Assembly (NCBI GenBank): GCA_002412775.1
Contig: DHVT01000011.1
Location: forward strand, 283,085-347,084
Direction: 5' to 3'
DNA: 64,000 nucleotides
Origin: Firmicutes bacterium UBA5201
GTDB taxonomy: Bacteria > Bacillota > Clostridia > Peptostreptococcales > Acidaminobacteraceae
A program made the position numbers and the translations under genes. The notes under the pieces are model-generated. The model saw nothing but the letters and a program-made list of their open reading frames with translations. It ran no database searches and was not told the origin of the DNA. This document shows, piece after piece, positions 43,128 through 51,762 of this stretch; position 1 is the stretch's first letter; each line of letters opens with the position of its first letter.

Positions 43128-44207
43128 ATGTTAGAATTTGATGTTGCTGTTGAAGAATTTGCCCAGCTTAAAGTAATTGGTGTTGGCGGTGGAGGTAACA
43201 ACGCTGTCAACAGAATGATCAAGTCGAATCTCAAAGGCGTTCAATTCATTGCAATCAACACAGATAAACAAGCACTCTACAGCTCGGCTGCAGAATATAA
43301 ATTGCAAATTGGCGAGAAATTGACACGCGGACTTGGAGCGGGTGCGAATCCAGAAGTGGGCAAGAAGGCCGCTGAGGAAAGTAGAGACGATATTTATCAG
43401 GCGCTTCAAGGTGCGGATATGGTGTTCATCACTGCTGGTATGGGTGGTGGAACTGGAACCGGAGCAGCTCCAATCGTAGCTGAAATTGCAAAAGAAATGG
43501 GCATTTTGACTGTTGGGGTTGTCACAAAACCATTTTCATTTGAAGGCAAAAGAAGAATGAAACATGCTGAAGAGGGCATAGAGGAACTTAAAAGACGTGT
43601 TGATACGCTCATTACAATTCCAAATGATCGTTTGCTTGAAATCGTTGAAAAAAGAACTTCAATCCTCGATGCGTTCACTATAGCGGATGATGTGCTCAGA
43701 CAAGGTGTTCAGGGTATTTCCAATACCATTACTGAAACCGGACTGATCAATGTGGATTTCGCAGACGTCAAGACCATCATGTATGAACAAGGTCTCGCTC
43801 ACATGGGTATTGGTTCTTCAAGTGGTGACGATCGTGCGATCGACGCAACGAATCAGGCCATCCATAGTCCATTACTTGAAACTTCCATCAAGGGTTCCAA
43901 AGGAATTCTGCTGAACATCAGAGGTGGAAAATCACTTGGAATGATGGAAATACAACAAGCGGCGGATTTGGTATACAGAGAAGCGGATCCAGATGCTAAC
44001 ATTATAATGGGTGCAGTGATCGACGAGTCCTTAAAGGACGAAATCACTGTAACTGTAATCGCTACAGGATTCGAATCGTTTAAGCCTGAAATCAAGGCAG
44101 AGACCAAAACATTAAAAACTGAAGCCCCGAAAGTTCAACAAGTAGAAGCTGAACAGAGCGAGGATGACACCTTTGATATTCCTACATTCTTAAGAAAAAA
44201 ACGATAA
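43128..44207 (+). CDS. ftsZ: cell division GTPase FtsZ
   Basis: A 359-residue tubulin homologue that forms the division ring. The GTP-binding G-G-G-T-G-T-G lies at residues 106-112, the T7 loop N-V-D-F-A-D-V near residue 205, and the C-terminal peptide D-D-T-F-D-I-P-T-F-L-R-K-K-R, which binds FtsA or SepF, is intact. AAGGAGG lies 8 nt before the ATG. It is separated from sbp by 270 nt of regulatory DNA; ftsA is not adjacent, and SepF (51755-52249) may be the main membrane tether. Confidence 0.98.
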   Translation: MLEFDVAVEEFAQLKVIGVGGGGNNAVNRMIKSNLKGVQFIAINTDKQALYSSAAEYKLQIGEKLTRGLGAGANPEVGKKAAEESRDDIYQALQGADMVFITAGMGGGTGTGAAPIVAEIAKEMGILTVGVVTKPFSFEGKRRMKHAEEGIEELKRRVDTLITIPNDRLLEIVEKRTSILDAFTIADDVLRQGVQGISNTITETGLINVDFADVKTIMYEQGLAHMGIGSSSGDDRAIDATNQAIHSPLLETSIKGSKGILLNIRGGKSLGMMEIQQAADLVYREADPDANIIMGAVIDESLKDEITVTVIATGFESFKPEIKAETKTLKTEAPKVQQVEAEQSEDDTFDIPTFLRKKR

Positions 44208-44233
44208 CCTTGCTTCTTGCAAGGTTTTATTTT
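44206..44233 (+). terminator. intrinsic terminator of ftsZ
   Basis: AACCTTGC and GCAAGGTT pair around five bases and are followed by TTATTTTT. It begins within the ftsZ stop codon. Confidence 0.85.
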
Positions 44234-44264
44234 TGGATCAATTAATTTAGTTGAGGTGATGAGT

Positions 44265-44732
44265 ATGAAGTGTCCTTATTGTAGCAGTTTAGAATCCAAG
44301 GTAATCGATTCAAGACCGACAGACGACGGTCATGTCATTAGACGTCGAAGAGAATGTATGAATTGCAAGCAACGATTTACCACTTATGAAAAAATCGAAG
44401 AGATTCCTATCATCATCGTTAAGAAAAATGGAAACCGAGAATCGTACAACAGAATGAAGGTACTGAACGGAATCATCAGGGCTTGTGAGAAACGGCCAGT
44501 ATCCATGGAACAGATGGAAAGACTGATTGATAACATCGAGTCCAAACTTCACAGTTCCATGGAAAAGGAAATCCAGTCAGAGTGGATCGGAGAGCTTGTC
44601 ATGTCGGGACTTAAGGATCTTGATGAGGTATCCTATGTCAGGTTTGCTTCTGTTTATAGACAATTTAAGGATATCAATACTTTCATAAATGAATTGACCA
44701 AGCTGTTAAATGAAAAAACCAATATAAAATAA
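44265..44732 (+). CDS. nrdR: transcriptional repressor NrdR
   Basis: A 155-residue protein with an N-terminal zinc ribbon (M-K-C-P-Y-C then R-E-C-M-N-C) and an ATP-cone domain (about 46-136, I-V-K-K-N-G-N-R-E). NrdR represses ribonucleotide reductase genes when dATP is high. The ATG at 44265 gives the invariant M-K-C-P-Y-C N-terminus and has GAGGTG upstream; longer in-frame forms overlap the ftsZ terminator. It stands alone between two terminators. Confidence 0.97.
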   Translation: MKCPYCSSLESKVIDSRPTDDGHVIRRRRECMNCKQRFTTYEKIEEIPIIIVKKNGNRESYNRMKVLNGIIRACEKRPVSMEQMERLIDNIESKLHSSMEKEIQSEWIGELVMSGLKDLDEVSYVRFASVYRQFKDINTFINELTKLLNEKTNIK

Positions 44733-44735
44733 GAT

Positions 44736-44762
44736 AAAGCAGTGATTTCGCTGCTTTTTTTT
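44736..44762 (+). terminator. intrinsic terminator of nrdR
   Basis: AAAGCAG and CTGCTTT pair around eight bases and are followed by T5. Confidence 0.82.
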
Positions 44763-44789
44763 AAACTGTAAAAAGGCAGGTGTTTTATT

Positions 44790-45608
44790 TTGAATAACTT
44801 CAAAATGTTGGAAAGCGATCATTTGATTCATGGAATTACCACACGCTTGGGTGGTGTCAGCACCGGAGCATACTCATCCATGAATACCGGAATATTTGGT
44901 GATGATGATAGGGACAAAGTTCTTGAGAATATAAGACGAGCATTGAGTGAACTGGGAACAGATGCAAAAATAATCATTTTGGCTCAGCAGGTTCACTCGG
45001 AAAATGTGGTGATTATTGATGAAAAGACCAATTTTGACTCAATGGAAAGAGTCGAACTTGAAAACACGCCTCTTGATGGATTTGAAATGTATATATCAGC
45101 TGTCACAGATGGTTTGATGACCAACCGAAAAGATGTGATTTTAGTGACTTTTTATGCTGACTGTGTTCCTTTGATCTTATACGATCCAGTTAAACATGTT
45201 GTGGCGACGGTTCATAGTGGTTGGGTGGGTACGGCCAAGGCGGTTGGAGTTGAAGCAGTCCGTAAAATGGTTTCTGAATATGGTTCTTCCGAATCGGATA
45301 TCAAGGTTGGAATTGGGCACAGTGCTGGAATTTGCTGTTATGAAATCGGAGATGATGTCATTGATGCGCTCAAAATGAAATTTTCGGTGGATGCATTGAG
45401 GGACTTTGTCATTCCGAAAAGATACGGCAAATACATGATTGACCTGAAAGAAGCTAACGCCAAACTTTTTAGGGATGCGGGAATTTTACAAAAGCATCTG
45501 GAGATCGATTCAGATTGCACCATCTGCAATCCTGAAAAATACCATTCACATCGGAGAGCAAAAGGAGGCAAACGTGGTATGATGAGTGCCATAGTCCAAC
45601 TCAAATAA
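44790..45608 (+). CDS. pgeF: peptidoglycan editing factor PgeF (laccase-domain, YlmD)
   Basis: A 272-residue protein of the YfiH/LACC1 family, described as removing incorrect amino acids from cell-wall precursors and as a purine nucleoside phosphorylase or deaminase. Q-Q-V-H-S near residue 66, A-D-C-V-P (about 127) and V-H-S-G-W-V-G-T (about 145) provide the metal-binding His, Cys and His. The start is TTG at 44790, with AGGCAGGTG upstream; the ATG at residue 6 is an alternative. It opens the group that leads to der and sepF. Confidence 0.93.
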   Translation: MNNFKMLESDHLIHGITTRLGGVSTGAYSSMNTGIFGDDDRDKVLENIRRALSELGTDAKIIILAQQVHSENVVIIDEKTNFDSMERVELENTPLDGFEMYISAVTDGLMTNRKDVILVTFYADCVPLILYDPVKHVVATVHSGWVGTAKAVGVEAVRKMVSEYGSSESDIKVGIGHSAGICCYEIGDDVIDALKMKFSVDALRDFVIPKRYGKYMIDLKEANAKLFRDAGILQKHLEIDSDCTICNPEKYHSHRRAKGGKRGMMSAIVQLK

Positions 45609-45693
45609 TAATAAGTATTGAAATTGTGCCTGAATTGTATTACAATTATCTATTGTACGATTGTTGTTTTTACAGGTTTGGAAAGGTGATCCG

Positions 45694-47010
45694 ATGAATC
45701 ATATCAAAAAAGTGTATGAAAATTCTATAGCAGAGGAACTCGAAGTCGAAGAGGGCGATGTCCTTTTATCCATCAATGGGCGTGAAATTGTTGACATCAT
45801 GGACTTTATTTACTTGTGTCACGATGAATATATAGAAGTTGACATACAAAAAAAGTCTGGAGAAATCTGGTCACTTGAAATTGATAAAGAGTATGATGAA
45901 CCTCTTGGAATTGATTTCGTCAATCCCATAATTGATCATGCCAAAAGATGTTCGAACAATTGCGTGTTTTGCTTCATAGATCAGTTACCAAAAGGGATGA
46001 GGGAAACACTATACTTTAAAGATGATGATTCCAGATTGTCCTTTCTTCAAGGCAATTTTGTGACATTGACCAATCTCAAAGAGGCGGATATCGATCGAAT
46101 CATCGAATACCATATCAGCCCGATCAATGTTTCGGTACATACAACCGATCCGGAGCTTAGAAAAAAAATGCTGGGTAACAGATTTGCGGGCAACATCATG
46201 GAACGATTGGAAAAGTTGACTCAAAGTGGCATTGTGGTCAATGCCCAAATTGTACTTTGCCCCGGTTATAATGATGGAGAGGCTCTTGATCATACGCTCA
46301 ACGATCTTATACGCTTTTATCCGTCATTAAACAGTGTGGCTGTAGTACCGATTGGTCTGACCAGGCATCGCGATGGTTTGATTGAGATGAGCCCTGTGGA
46401 TAAAAAAGTGGCCGAAGAAACAATAGCAATCATGGACGCTTTTCAACATAAAATCCTCGCGATTCACGATACGAGATTCGCTTTTTTGGCAGATGAATTT
46501 TATATCCAAGCTGAACGTGATTTTCCTGAAGATGACTCCTACGAGGGGTACATCCAACTGGAGGACGGTATCGGAATGATCAGAAAACTGATCACAGAAG
46601 TGGATGAAATGCTCGAAAAAGATACAGAAAAACCAGGAGCCAAACAAAAAGTATTGGTTGTGACAGGTGTGGCCGCAAGCCCATACATGAAAACCATTTG
46701 CGATAAAATCGCTTCTAGATATCCTGATGTTCAGATTGATATCAAAACGGTGGTCAACAACTTTTTCGGTCAACGCATCACTGTGGTTGGGCTATTGACC
46801 GGAACGGATATAAAAGCACAGCTTGGAACAGTGGATGGATATGATCGAATACTTTTACCGGAATCAATTTTTAAATCTGAAGATGTCGTTTTATTGGATG
46901 ATGTCACTATAGATGATTTATCAGATTACTTTAATGTTCCCGTCTTGAAAGTCAAAGTGGATGGTGAGGATTTATTGAAACATATTTTGAATGGAGGATC
47001 CAATGAGTAG
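45694..47010 (+). CDS. DUF512 family radical SAM protein with PDZ-like domain
   Basis: A 438-residue protein. The N-terminus carries a PDZ-like domain (L-E-V-E-E-G-D-V-L-L-S-I-N-G near residue 18). A radical SAM iron-sulfur motif follows as C-S-N-N-C-V-F-C (C-x3-C-x2-C, about 78-85), and a DUF512 domain fills the C-terminal half. This arrangement is widespread in clostridia near der, but the function is unknown. The ATG at 45694 has GGAAAGGTGAT upstream. der starts 8 nt before its stop. Confidence 0.93.
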   Translation: MNHIKKVYENSIAEELEVEEGDVLLSINGREIVDIMDFIYLCHDEYIEVDIQKKSGEIWSLEIDKEYDEPLGIDFVNPIIDHAKRCSNNCVFCFIDQLPKGMRETLYFKDDDSRLSFLQGNFVTLTNLKEADIDRIIEYHISPINVSVHTTDPELRKKMLGNRFAGNIMERLEKLTQSGIVVNAQIVLCPGYNDGEALDHTLNDLIRFYPSLNSVAVVPIGLTRHRDGLIEMSPVDKKVAEETIAIMDAFQHKILAIHDTRFAFLADEFYIQAERDFPEDDSYEGYIQLEDGIGMIRKLITEVDEMLEKDTEKPGAKQKVLVVTGVAASPYMKTICDKIASRYPDVQIDIKTVVNNFFGQRITVVGLLTGTDIKAQLGTVDGYDRILLPESIFKSEDVVLLDDVTIDDLSDYFNVPVLKVKVDGEDLLKHILNGGSNE

Positions 47011-48319
47011 AAATCCCATAGTGGCCGTGGTCGGTAGACCGAACGTAGGTAAGTCGACCTTTTTCAATAGAATCGCCGGAAGGAGAATCTCGATTGTTGA
47101 AGACACACCAGGTGTTACGCGTGACAGGGTTTATGCCGACTGCGAATGGTTGACACACAATTTCACATTAATAGACACGGGTGGTATCGAACCCAACACA
47201 TCGGATATCATACTGTCTCAGATGCGTGATCAGGCGCAGATCGCAATAGATACGGCAGATGTCATTCTATTTCTATGTGACGGTAAAAACACCTATACAA
47301 CAGCTGATGAAGAGATTGCACAAATGCTGAGAATCTCAAAAAAACCTGTGATTCTTGTGCTCAACAAAATTGATCAGTACAAAGAGCCTGATTTCTTTTA
47401 TGATTACTATAATCTCGGATTGGGTGAACCTATTATGATTTCTTCGGTCAATGTTCTTGGAATAGGTGATCTTTTGGATGAAATCGTAAAATTGTTTCCT
47501 GAGGAATCAGAACTTGTCGAGGAAGATGATGCCATAAAGATTTGTTTCATTGGAAAACCGAATGTTGGTAAATCATCGATGGTGAACAAGATCATAGGAG
47601 AAAACCGAGTCATTGTCTCCGAAATTGCCGGTACGACCCGAGATGCGATAGACACACCTTTCGAATATAATGGACAAAAATTTGTATTGATTGATACAGC
47701 AGGGCTTAGAAGACAAAACAAAGTCAATGAGAATATAGAAAAATATAGCGTTATTCGTACGATTTCAGCCATTGAACGATCAGATGTGTGCTTTATCATG
47801 ATTGATGCCAAAGATGGCATTACCGATCAAGATAAAAAAGTGGCTGGATATGCACATGAAGCAGGCCGTGCGGCAGTGTTCGTAGTCAATAAGTGGGACT
47901 TGCTCGTCAAAGACAACGATACCCTTTATGAATTTCAAAGGGTCATTCGCGAGCAGTTCGCTTATATGCCATACGCAACCATTATGTTCGTATCCGCTGT
48001 TACAGGACAGAGAGTTATGCAATTGCTTGATCAGGCAGTTTATGTCTCAAACAATCATGCCCTTAGAATTTCCACAGGCGTCCTCAACGACGTGCTCAAT
48101 GAAGCGATGGCGCTTAATCAGCCTCCTTCGGACAAGGGTAAGAGACTCAAGATTTACTATGCGACCCAGGCTTCAGTAAAACCGCCAACATTTGTTCTAT
48201 TCGTCAATGACAAGGAATTGGCACATTTTTCATATGTCCGTTATTTGGAAAATCAAATCAGAAAGAATTTCAACTTTGAGGGGACACCTATTGTATTCAA
48301 TGTGAAAGCAAGAGGCTAA
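47003..48319 (+). CDS. der: ribosome biogenesis GTPase Der
   Basis: A 438-residue protein with two Era-like GTPase domains in tandem (G-R-P-N-V-G-K-S-T near residue 10; G-K-P-N-V-G-K-S-S near residue 185) and a C-terminal KH-like domain. Der assists 50S ribosome maturation. The ATG at 47003 has GGAGG 5 nt upstream. It overlaps the DUF512 gene by 8 nt. A terminator follows at once. Confidence 0.98.
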   Translation: MSRNPIVAVVGRPNVGKSTFFNRIAGRRISIVEDTPGVTRDRVYADCEWLTHNFTLIDTGGIEPNTSDIILSQMRDQAQIAIDTADVILFLCDGKNTYTTADEEIAQMLRISKKPVILVLNKIDQYKEPDFFYDYYNLGLGEPIMISSVNVLGIGDLLDEIVKLFPEESELVEEDDAIKICFIGKPNVGKSSMVNKIIGENRVIVSEIAGTTRDAIDTPFEYNGQKFVLIDTAGLRRQNKVNENIEKYSVIRTISAIERSDVCFIMIDAKDGITDQDKKVAGYAHEAGRAAVFVVNKWDLLVKDNDTLYEFQRVIREQFAYMPYATIMFVSAVTGQRVMQLLDQAVYVSNNHALRISTGVLNDVLNEAMALNQPPSDKGKRLKIYYATQASVKPPTFVLFVNDKELAHFSYVRYLENQIRKNFNFEGTPIVFNVKARG

Positions 48320-48327
48320 CCTAGAAA

Positions 48328-48354
48328 AACCCAAGTGGATATCTTGGGTTTTTT
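48328..48354 (+). terminator. intrinsic terminator of der
   Basis: AACCCAAG and CTTGGGTT pair around a seven-base loop and run into T4, with a T-rich stretch of the stem adding to the U-run. Confidence 0.85.
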
Positions 48355-48380
48355 GCATGTCATATGGGGTATAATATAAT
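48353..48380 (+). promoter_or_regulatory. promoter of the poly-aspartate protein gene
   Basis: TTGCAT (48353-48358), a 16-bp spacer and TATAAT (48375-48380); a second TATAAT overlaps at 48370-48375. The ATG lies 15 nt after the -10 box, so the leader would be very short. Confidence 0.6.
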
Positions 48381-48394
48381 CGGGAGTGATGATT

Positions 48395-48664
48395 ATGAAA
48401 TCTTTGAAATTTAAAATTGATATAGGCGACGCGCCACCAGATCCTTGGGATGAGGATCCGTTCGACGAGGATGATGATGGCGTGGGTGATCCCATTGACG
48501 ATGACGATGAGTGGGACGATTGGAATGGATGGGAAGATGATTTGATTGATGATCCTCTGAAAGAGTACGATGAAGAAGAAGATGATGATGATGATGATGA
48601 CGACGATGATGACGATGAAAATGATGCAGACCTTGATTTTGCAACTATTCAGGATGGTCTTTGA
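48395..48664 (+). CDS. small highly acidic poly-aspartate protein
   Basis: An 89-residue protein that is mostly Asp, Glu, Trp and Pro. A short basic start (M-K-S-L-K-F-K-I-D-I-G-D) precedes about 60 residues rich in D-D-D and E-D-D, with tryptophans spaced in the middle (D-E-W-D-D-W-N-G-W) and a run of twelve aspartates. No signal or membrane helix is visible. The strongly biased GAT/GAC codons and the good promoter support a real gene; GGGAG precedes the ATG. It sits between der and gpsA, where plsY is usual. It could bind metals or basic proteins. Confidence 0.6.
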   Translation: MKSLKFKIDIGDAPPDPWDEDPFDEDDDGVGDPIDDDDEWDDWNGWEDDLIDDPLKEYDEEEDDDDDDDDDDDDENDADLDFATIQDGL

Positions 48665-48674
48665 CTGCAAAATA

Positions 48675-48683
48675 TGGTATAAT
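48675..48683 (+). promoter_or_regulatory. extended -10 promoter of gpsA
   Basis: TGGTATAAT (TG at 48675-48676 and TATAAT at 48678-48683) is an extended -10 element without a good -35 box. It lies just after the stop of the acidic protein and about 58 nt before the gpsA start codon. Confidence 0.5.
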
Positions 48684-48740
48684 AACAGATGGTGTAAAGT
48701 AAATATGGAATGATGGATATAGATTACAAGGAGGAATAAA

Positions 48741-49769
48741 TTGAAAGTTGCTGTAATCGCTTCAGGAAGCTGGGGAACTGCGTTATCAATGGTTCTGGCC
48801 GCCAATGGACACGATGTGGTCACTTGGGCTCGCGACGAAAAACAAATCAAGGAAATCCTTAGGACAAGAAAAAACGAAAAGTACTTGCCAGGATTGGTCT
48901 TACCTGATGGAATAGATTTCACAAATGATATCAGTAAAGCTGTGGAAGGCGCACAGGTCATTTTATTCACTGTACCTTCCCAACACTACAGAAACACACT
49001 GCAAATGATGCTTGATCGAAATCTGATCAATTCTGATATGATTTTGGTAAACGTCTCAAAAGGTATTGATATGGAGACACTTGAGACACCTTCCCAAATC
49101 ACTTCGCGATTGTTGCCTGAGGCCAAGTTTGTTGTGCTTTCAGGTCCGTCACATGCTGAAGAGGTGGCGTTGAAGTTGCCGACGGCTTTGGTATCAGCAT
49201 CCAAATCAAGGGAACATGCTGAGTTTATCCAGGATATCTTCTCAAATGAGTTTATGAGAATCTATACCAATCCGGATGTAATCGGTGTTGAAATCAGCGG
49301 GGCACTCAAGAATATTATCGCACTTGGTGCGGGAATCAGTGATGGCCTAGGTTTTGGGGATAACGCAAAAGCGGCACTCATTACCAGAGGAATCAATGAA
49401 ATCGCACAATTGGGACTCGCAATGGGAGCTGAGGCGGATACATTCAAAGGACTGGCCGGAGTTGGTGATTTGATAGTCACATGTACAAGTATGCATTCAC
49501 GAAACAGACGGTGTGGCATACTGATTGGAAAAGGAAAAAAATTGCAAGAGGCAATCGATACCATTGGAATGGTTGTTGAAGGCGCATATACAGTCAAGTC
49601 GGCATACCGACTCAAAGAGAAATACAATATTGAGATGCCGATCACCACTGAACTTTATCGTGTACTTTATGAAGACAAGAATGCCAGGGAAGCAGTTTTG
49701 GATCTTATGACACGCAGTAAAAAGCATGAAATGGACGAATATGCGTCGAAAATGATCAACTGGCTTTAA
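48741..49769 (+). CDS. gpsA: glycerol-3-phosphate dehydrogenase [NAD(P)+]
   Basis: A 342-residue enzyme that reduces dihydroxyacetone phosphate to sn-glycerol 3-phosphate for phospholipid synthesis. The N-terminal G-S-W-G-T-A-L dinucleotide motif, the G-P-S-H-A-E-E-V motif and E-I-S-G-A-L-K-N-I with the catalytic lysine are present. The start is TTG with AGGAGG 8 nt upstream. It lacks an adjacent plsY, unlike many Bacillota. The HlyD-like gene follows after 13 nt. Confidence 0.97.
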   Translation: MKVAVIASGSWGTALSMVLAANGHDVVTWARDEKQIKEILRTRKNEKYLPGLVLPDGIDFTNDISKAVEGAQVILFTVPSQHYRNTLQMMLDRNLINSDMILVNVSKGIDMETLETPSQITSRLLPEAKFVVLSGPSHAEEVALKLPTALVSASKSREHAEFIQDIFSNEFMRIYTNPDVIGVEISGALKNIIALGAGISDGLGFGDNAKAALITRGINEIAQLGLAMGAEADTFKGLAGVGDLIVTCTSMHSRNRRCGILIGKGKKLQEAIDTIGMVVEGAYTVKSAYRLKEKYNIEMPITTELYRVLYEDKNAREAVLDLMTRSKKHEMDEYASKMINWL

Positions 49770-49782
49770 GAAGAGGTAGTGT

Positions 49783-51027
49783 ATGTCAGCACAAAAGATC
49801 AGAAAGAAGAAAAAACGGAGACCCAAATATGGACGCATTCTTTTTAGTTTGATATTTTTTGTGCTAATGGTTTATTTCATGATCAAACTGGGCATCGACA
49901 TGTTTTTCAAAGAGCATATGACCTATTTGGTTTCAGTGGATACACTTAATATCGAAAAAGAATATAAAACCTTGATTTTGAGAAACGAGTTGGTGGTAGA
50001 CACGGCAATAGCAGGGCAAATCACTTATTTCACAAGTGAGGGGACCTTCGTGACGAAGAATGATCAAGTCGCTGAAATTTTCAATGACGGATCGACATCG
50101 GAAATTGTGGAGGCCACTGAAAGAGAACTCAATCGAAAGCAAATAGAATTTGATTACAATTCACTTGCATATGATATTGAAAACATCAAAAATCAGATTC
50201 TGTTCAATTTGAAAAACCAGAAATTCGATGCCATATCCACGCACAAAAGAGATTTGATATTGAAATTCGAACGTCTCGACAAATTGCAGTCGGAAAACAA
50301 ATTTTTATCCAATAGAATCGCTTCCTACTCTCAGCAAACCATCGGTGAGGGCAAACTGCTGGAAGGTCAGAAAAAAGCGATACTGGCGCCAGCCAGCGGC
50401 ATTTTGACATATAAACTCGATGGTTATGAATCGTTCATCACCATTGACAATCTCTACAATATCAATTACGAAGAAATCAGCAAAGTGGATATCACAGCCA
50501 CATCAATCATCAAAAATAACACTGGACAGGACGGAACACTCTTTAAAATAGTGGACAATGCCACATACTATCTGGTGGCAATCATTCCAAACGAGGAAGT
50601 TGAAACTTATAAGAATGTACAAAAAATACTCGTTGAAATTGGATCGCAATCCCTTACAGGAGAAGTCTACGATGTGTTTACAGATGATCATCAGGCCGTT
50701 GTTGCGATAAGAATGAATGAGATTTTCGATGGTTTTTACAATCGCAGATGGATCGATGCCAATATAGTAAGAGAGAATTACCGTGGTCTTAAGGTTTATG
50801 TGGATTCCATCATCAATCTGGAAGGACAGCTCGGAGTGTATGCTGTCGAAAATGATCGACGTCTGAAATTTGTGCCCATCAAAATTTTGGGGTATGATGA
50901 TCAAAGTGCGATAGTATACAACTCTCAGTTTTATGACACCGAAAAAGGTTTGGTCAGAAGCATAAAAACCAATCAGGAAGTTGTTAGAAATGCTCATAAA
51001 TATAAAGCGGGAGACCGCATTGAATAG
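49783..51027 (+). CDS. HlyD-like membrane-fusion protein
   Basis: A 414-residue protein with a very basic start (K-K-K-K-R-R-P-K), one membrane helix (about 22-42), a beta/lipoyl-like part (A-G-Q-I-T-Y-F), a helical hairpin (about 105-180) and a second beta part (P-A-S-G-I-L-T-Y). This is a HlyD/RND-adaptor layout, but no transporter or outer-membrane partner is encoded here. Such genes recur beside yggS and sepF in clostridia, which hints at a role in the cell wall or division rather than drug efflux. The yggS start follows after 9 nt. Confidence 0.8.
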   Translation: MSAQKIRKKKKRRPKYGRILFSLIFFVLMVYFMIKLGIDMFFKEHMTYLVSVDTLNIEKEYKTLILRNELVVDTAIAGQITYFTSEGTFVTKNDQVAEIFNDGSTSEIVEATERELNRKQIEFDYNSLAYDIENIKNQILFNLKNQKFDAISTHKRDLILKFERLDKLQSENKFLSNRIASYSQQTIGEGKLLEGQKKAILAPASGILTYKLDGYESFITIDNLYNINYEEISKVDITATSIIKNNTGQDGTLFKIVDNATYYLVAIIPNEEVETYKNVQKILVEIGSQSLTGEVYDVFTDDHQAVVAIRMNEIFDGFYNRRWIDANIVRENYRGLKVYVDSIINLEGQLGVYAVENDRRLKFVPIKILGYDDQSAIVYNSQFYDTEKGLVRSIKTNQEVVRNAHKYKAGDRIE

Positions 51028-51036
51028 GAGGTCCCA

Positions 51037-51762
51037 GTGTCATATGATTATTTGAAATCACATATTGTTGAAATCAAAGACGACATTCTCAAAATCTGCG
51101 ACAGACTTGGTCGCGATCCGGATGAAGTGACTTTGATCGGGGTTACCAAGACCTATGAGCCGGAAATCATCAATGCATCCATCGAAAAGGGAATAACGGA
51201 CATCGCAGAAAACAGGGTTCAGGAAATCACTAGAAAATTTGATGATATCATTTATAAAGTACGATGGCATCTTATTGGACATTTACAGACAAATAAAGTA
51301 AAATATATTATAGACAAAGTTGATTTGATCCATTCCGTCGACAGTATAAAACTTGCCGAGGAAATTCAAAACAGGGCTTCAAAAATCGAAAAGATCCAGG
51401 ATGTACTGATTCAAGTGAATGTTGCAAACGAGATTCAAAAATACGGCATACCGGAAACAGAACTTCCAGGCGTTTTGGAGGCGGTTTCCAAAATGCCGAA
51501 CATCAGAGTTTGTGGACTTATGAATATAGCACCTCTAGTAGATGATCCTGAACTGTTACGAACGGATTTTCGAGAAATGAAGAAATTGTTTGATTCGTTA
51601 TCTTCTTACTCATATTCCAATGTGATACCTCTCTATTTATCCATGGGCATGTCAGGCGACTATGAGGTAGCTTTGGAGGAAGGATCAAATATGATTAGGA
51701 TAGGTACCAAAATTTATGGTGAGCGCATGGCGACGAAAAATAAGGAGGCTCATAATGGGTGA
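51037..51762 (+). CDS. yggS: PLP homeostasis protein YggS/YlmE
   Basis: A 241-residue member of the YggS/PLPBP family, which binds pyridoxal phosphate and keeps vitamin B6 and amino acid pools balanced. The Schiff-base lysine is in V-T-L-I-G-V-T-K-T-Y (about residue 36), with H-L-I-G-H-L-Q-T-N-K and L-S-M-G-M-S-G-D-Y as further motifs. The start is GTG 51037 with AGGAGG upstream. sepF starts 8 nt before its stop. Confidence 0.95.
   Translation: MSYDYLKSHIVEIKDDILKICDRLGRDPDEVTLIGVTKTYEPEIINASIEKGITDIAENRVQEITRKFDDIIYKVRWHLIGHLQTNKVKYIIDKVDLIHSVDSIKLAEEIQNRASKIEKIQDVLIQVNVANEIQKYGIPETELPGVLEAVSKMPNIRVCGLMNIAPLVDDPELLRTDFREMKKLFDSLSSYSYSNVIPLYLSMGMSGDYEVALEEGSNMIRIGTKIYGERMATKNKEAHNG

Noticed and set aside
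48560..48622. Triplet tandem repeat that looks like a microsatellite or CRISPR-like repeat
   Set aside because: It is the codon run for consecutive Asp and Glu within one coding frame; there are no spacers.
48230..48970. 246-residue open frame on the minus strand across the acidic gene
   Set aside because: It is the antisense shadow of the GAT/GAC repeats, giving a run of Ile/Val/His; it crosses a terminator, two promoters and the ends of der and gpsA, and has no ribosome site.
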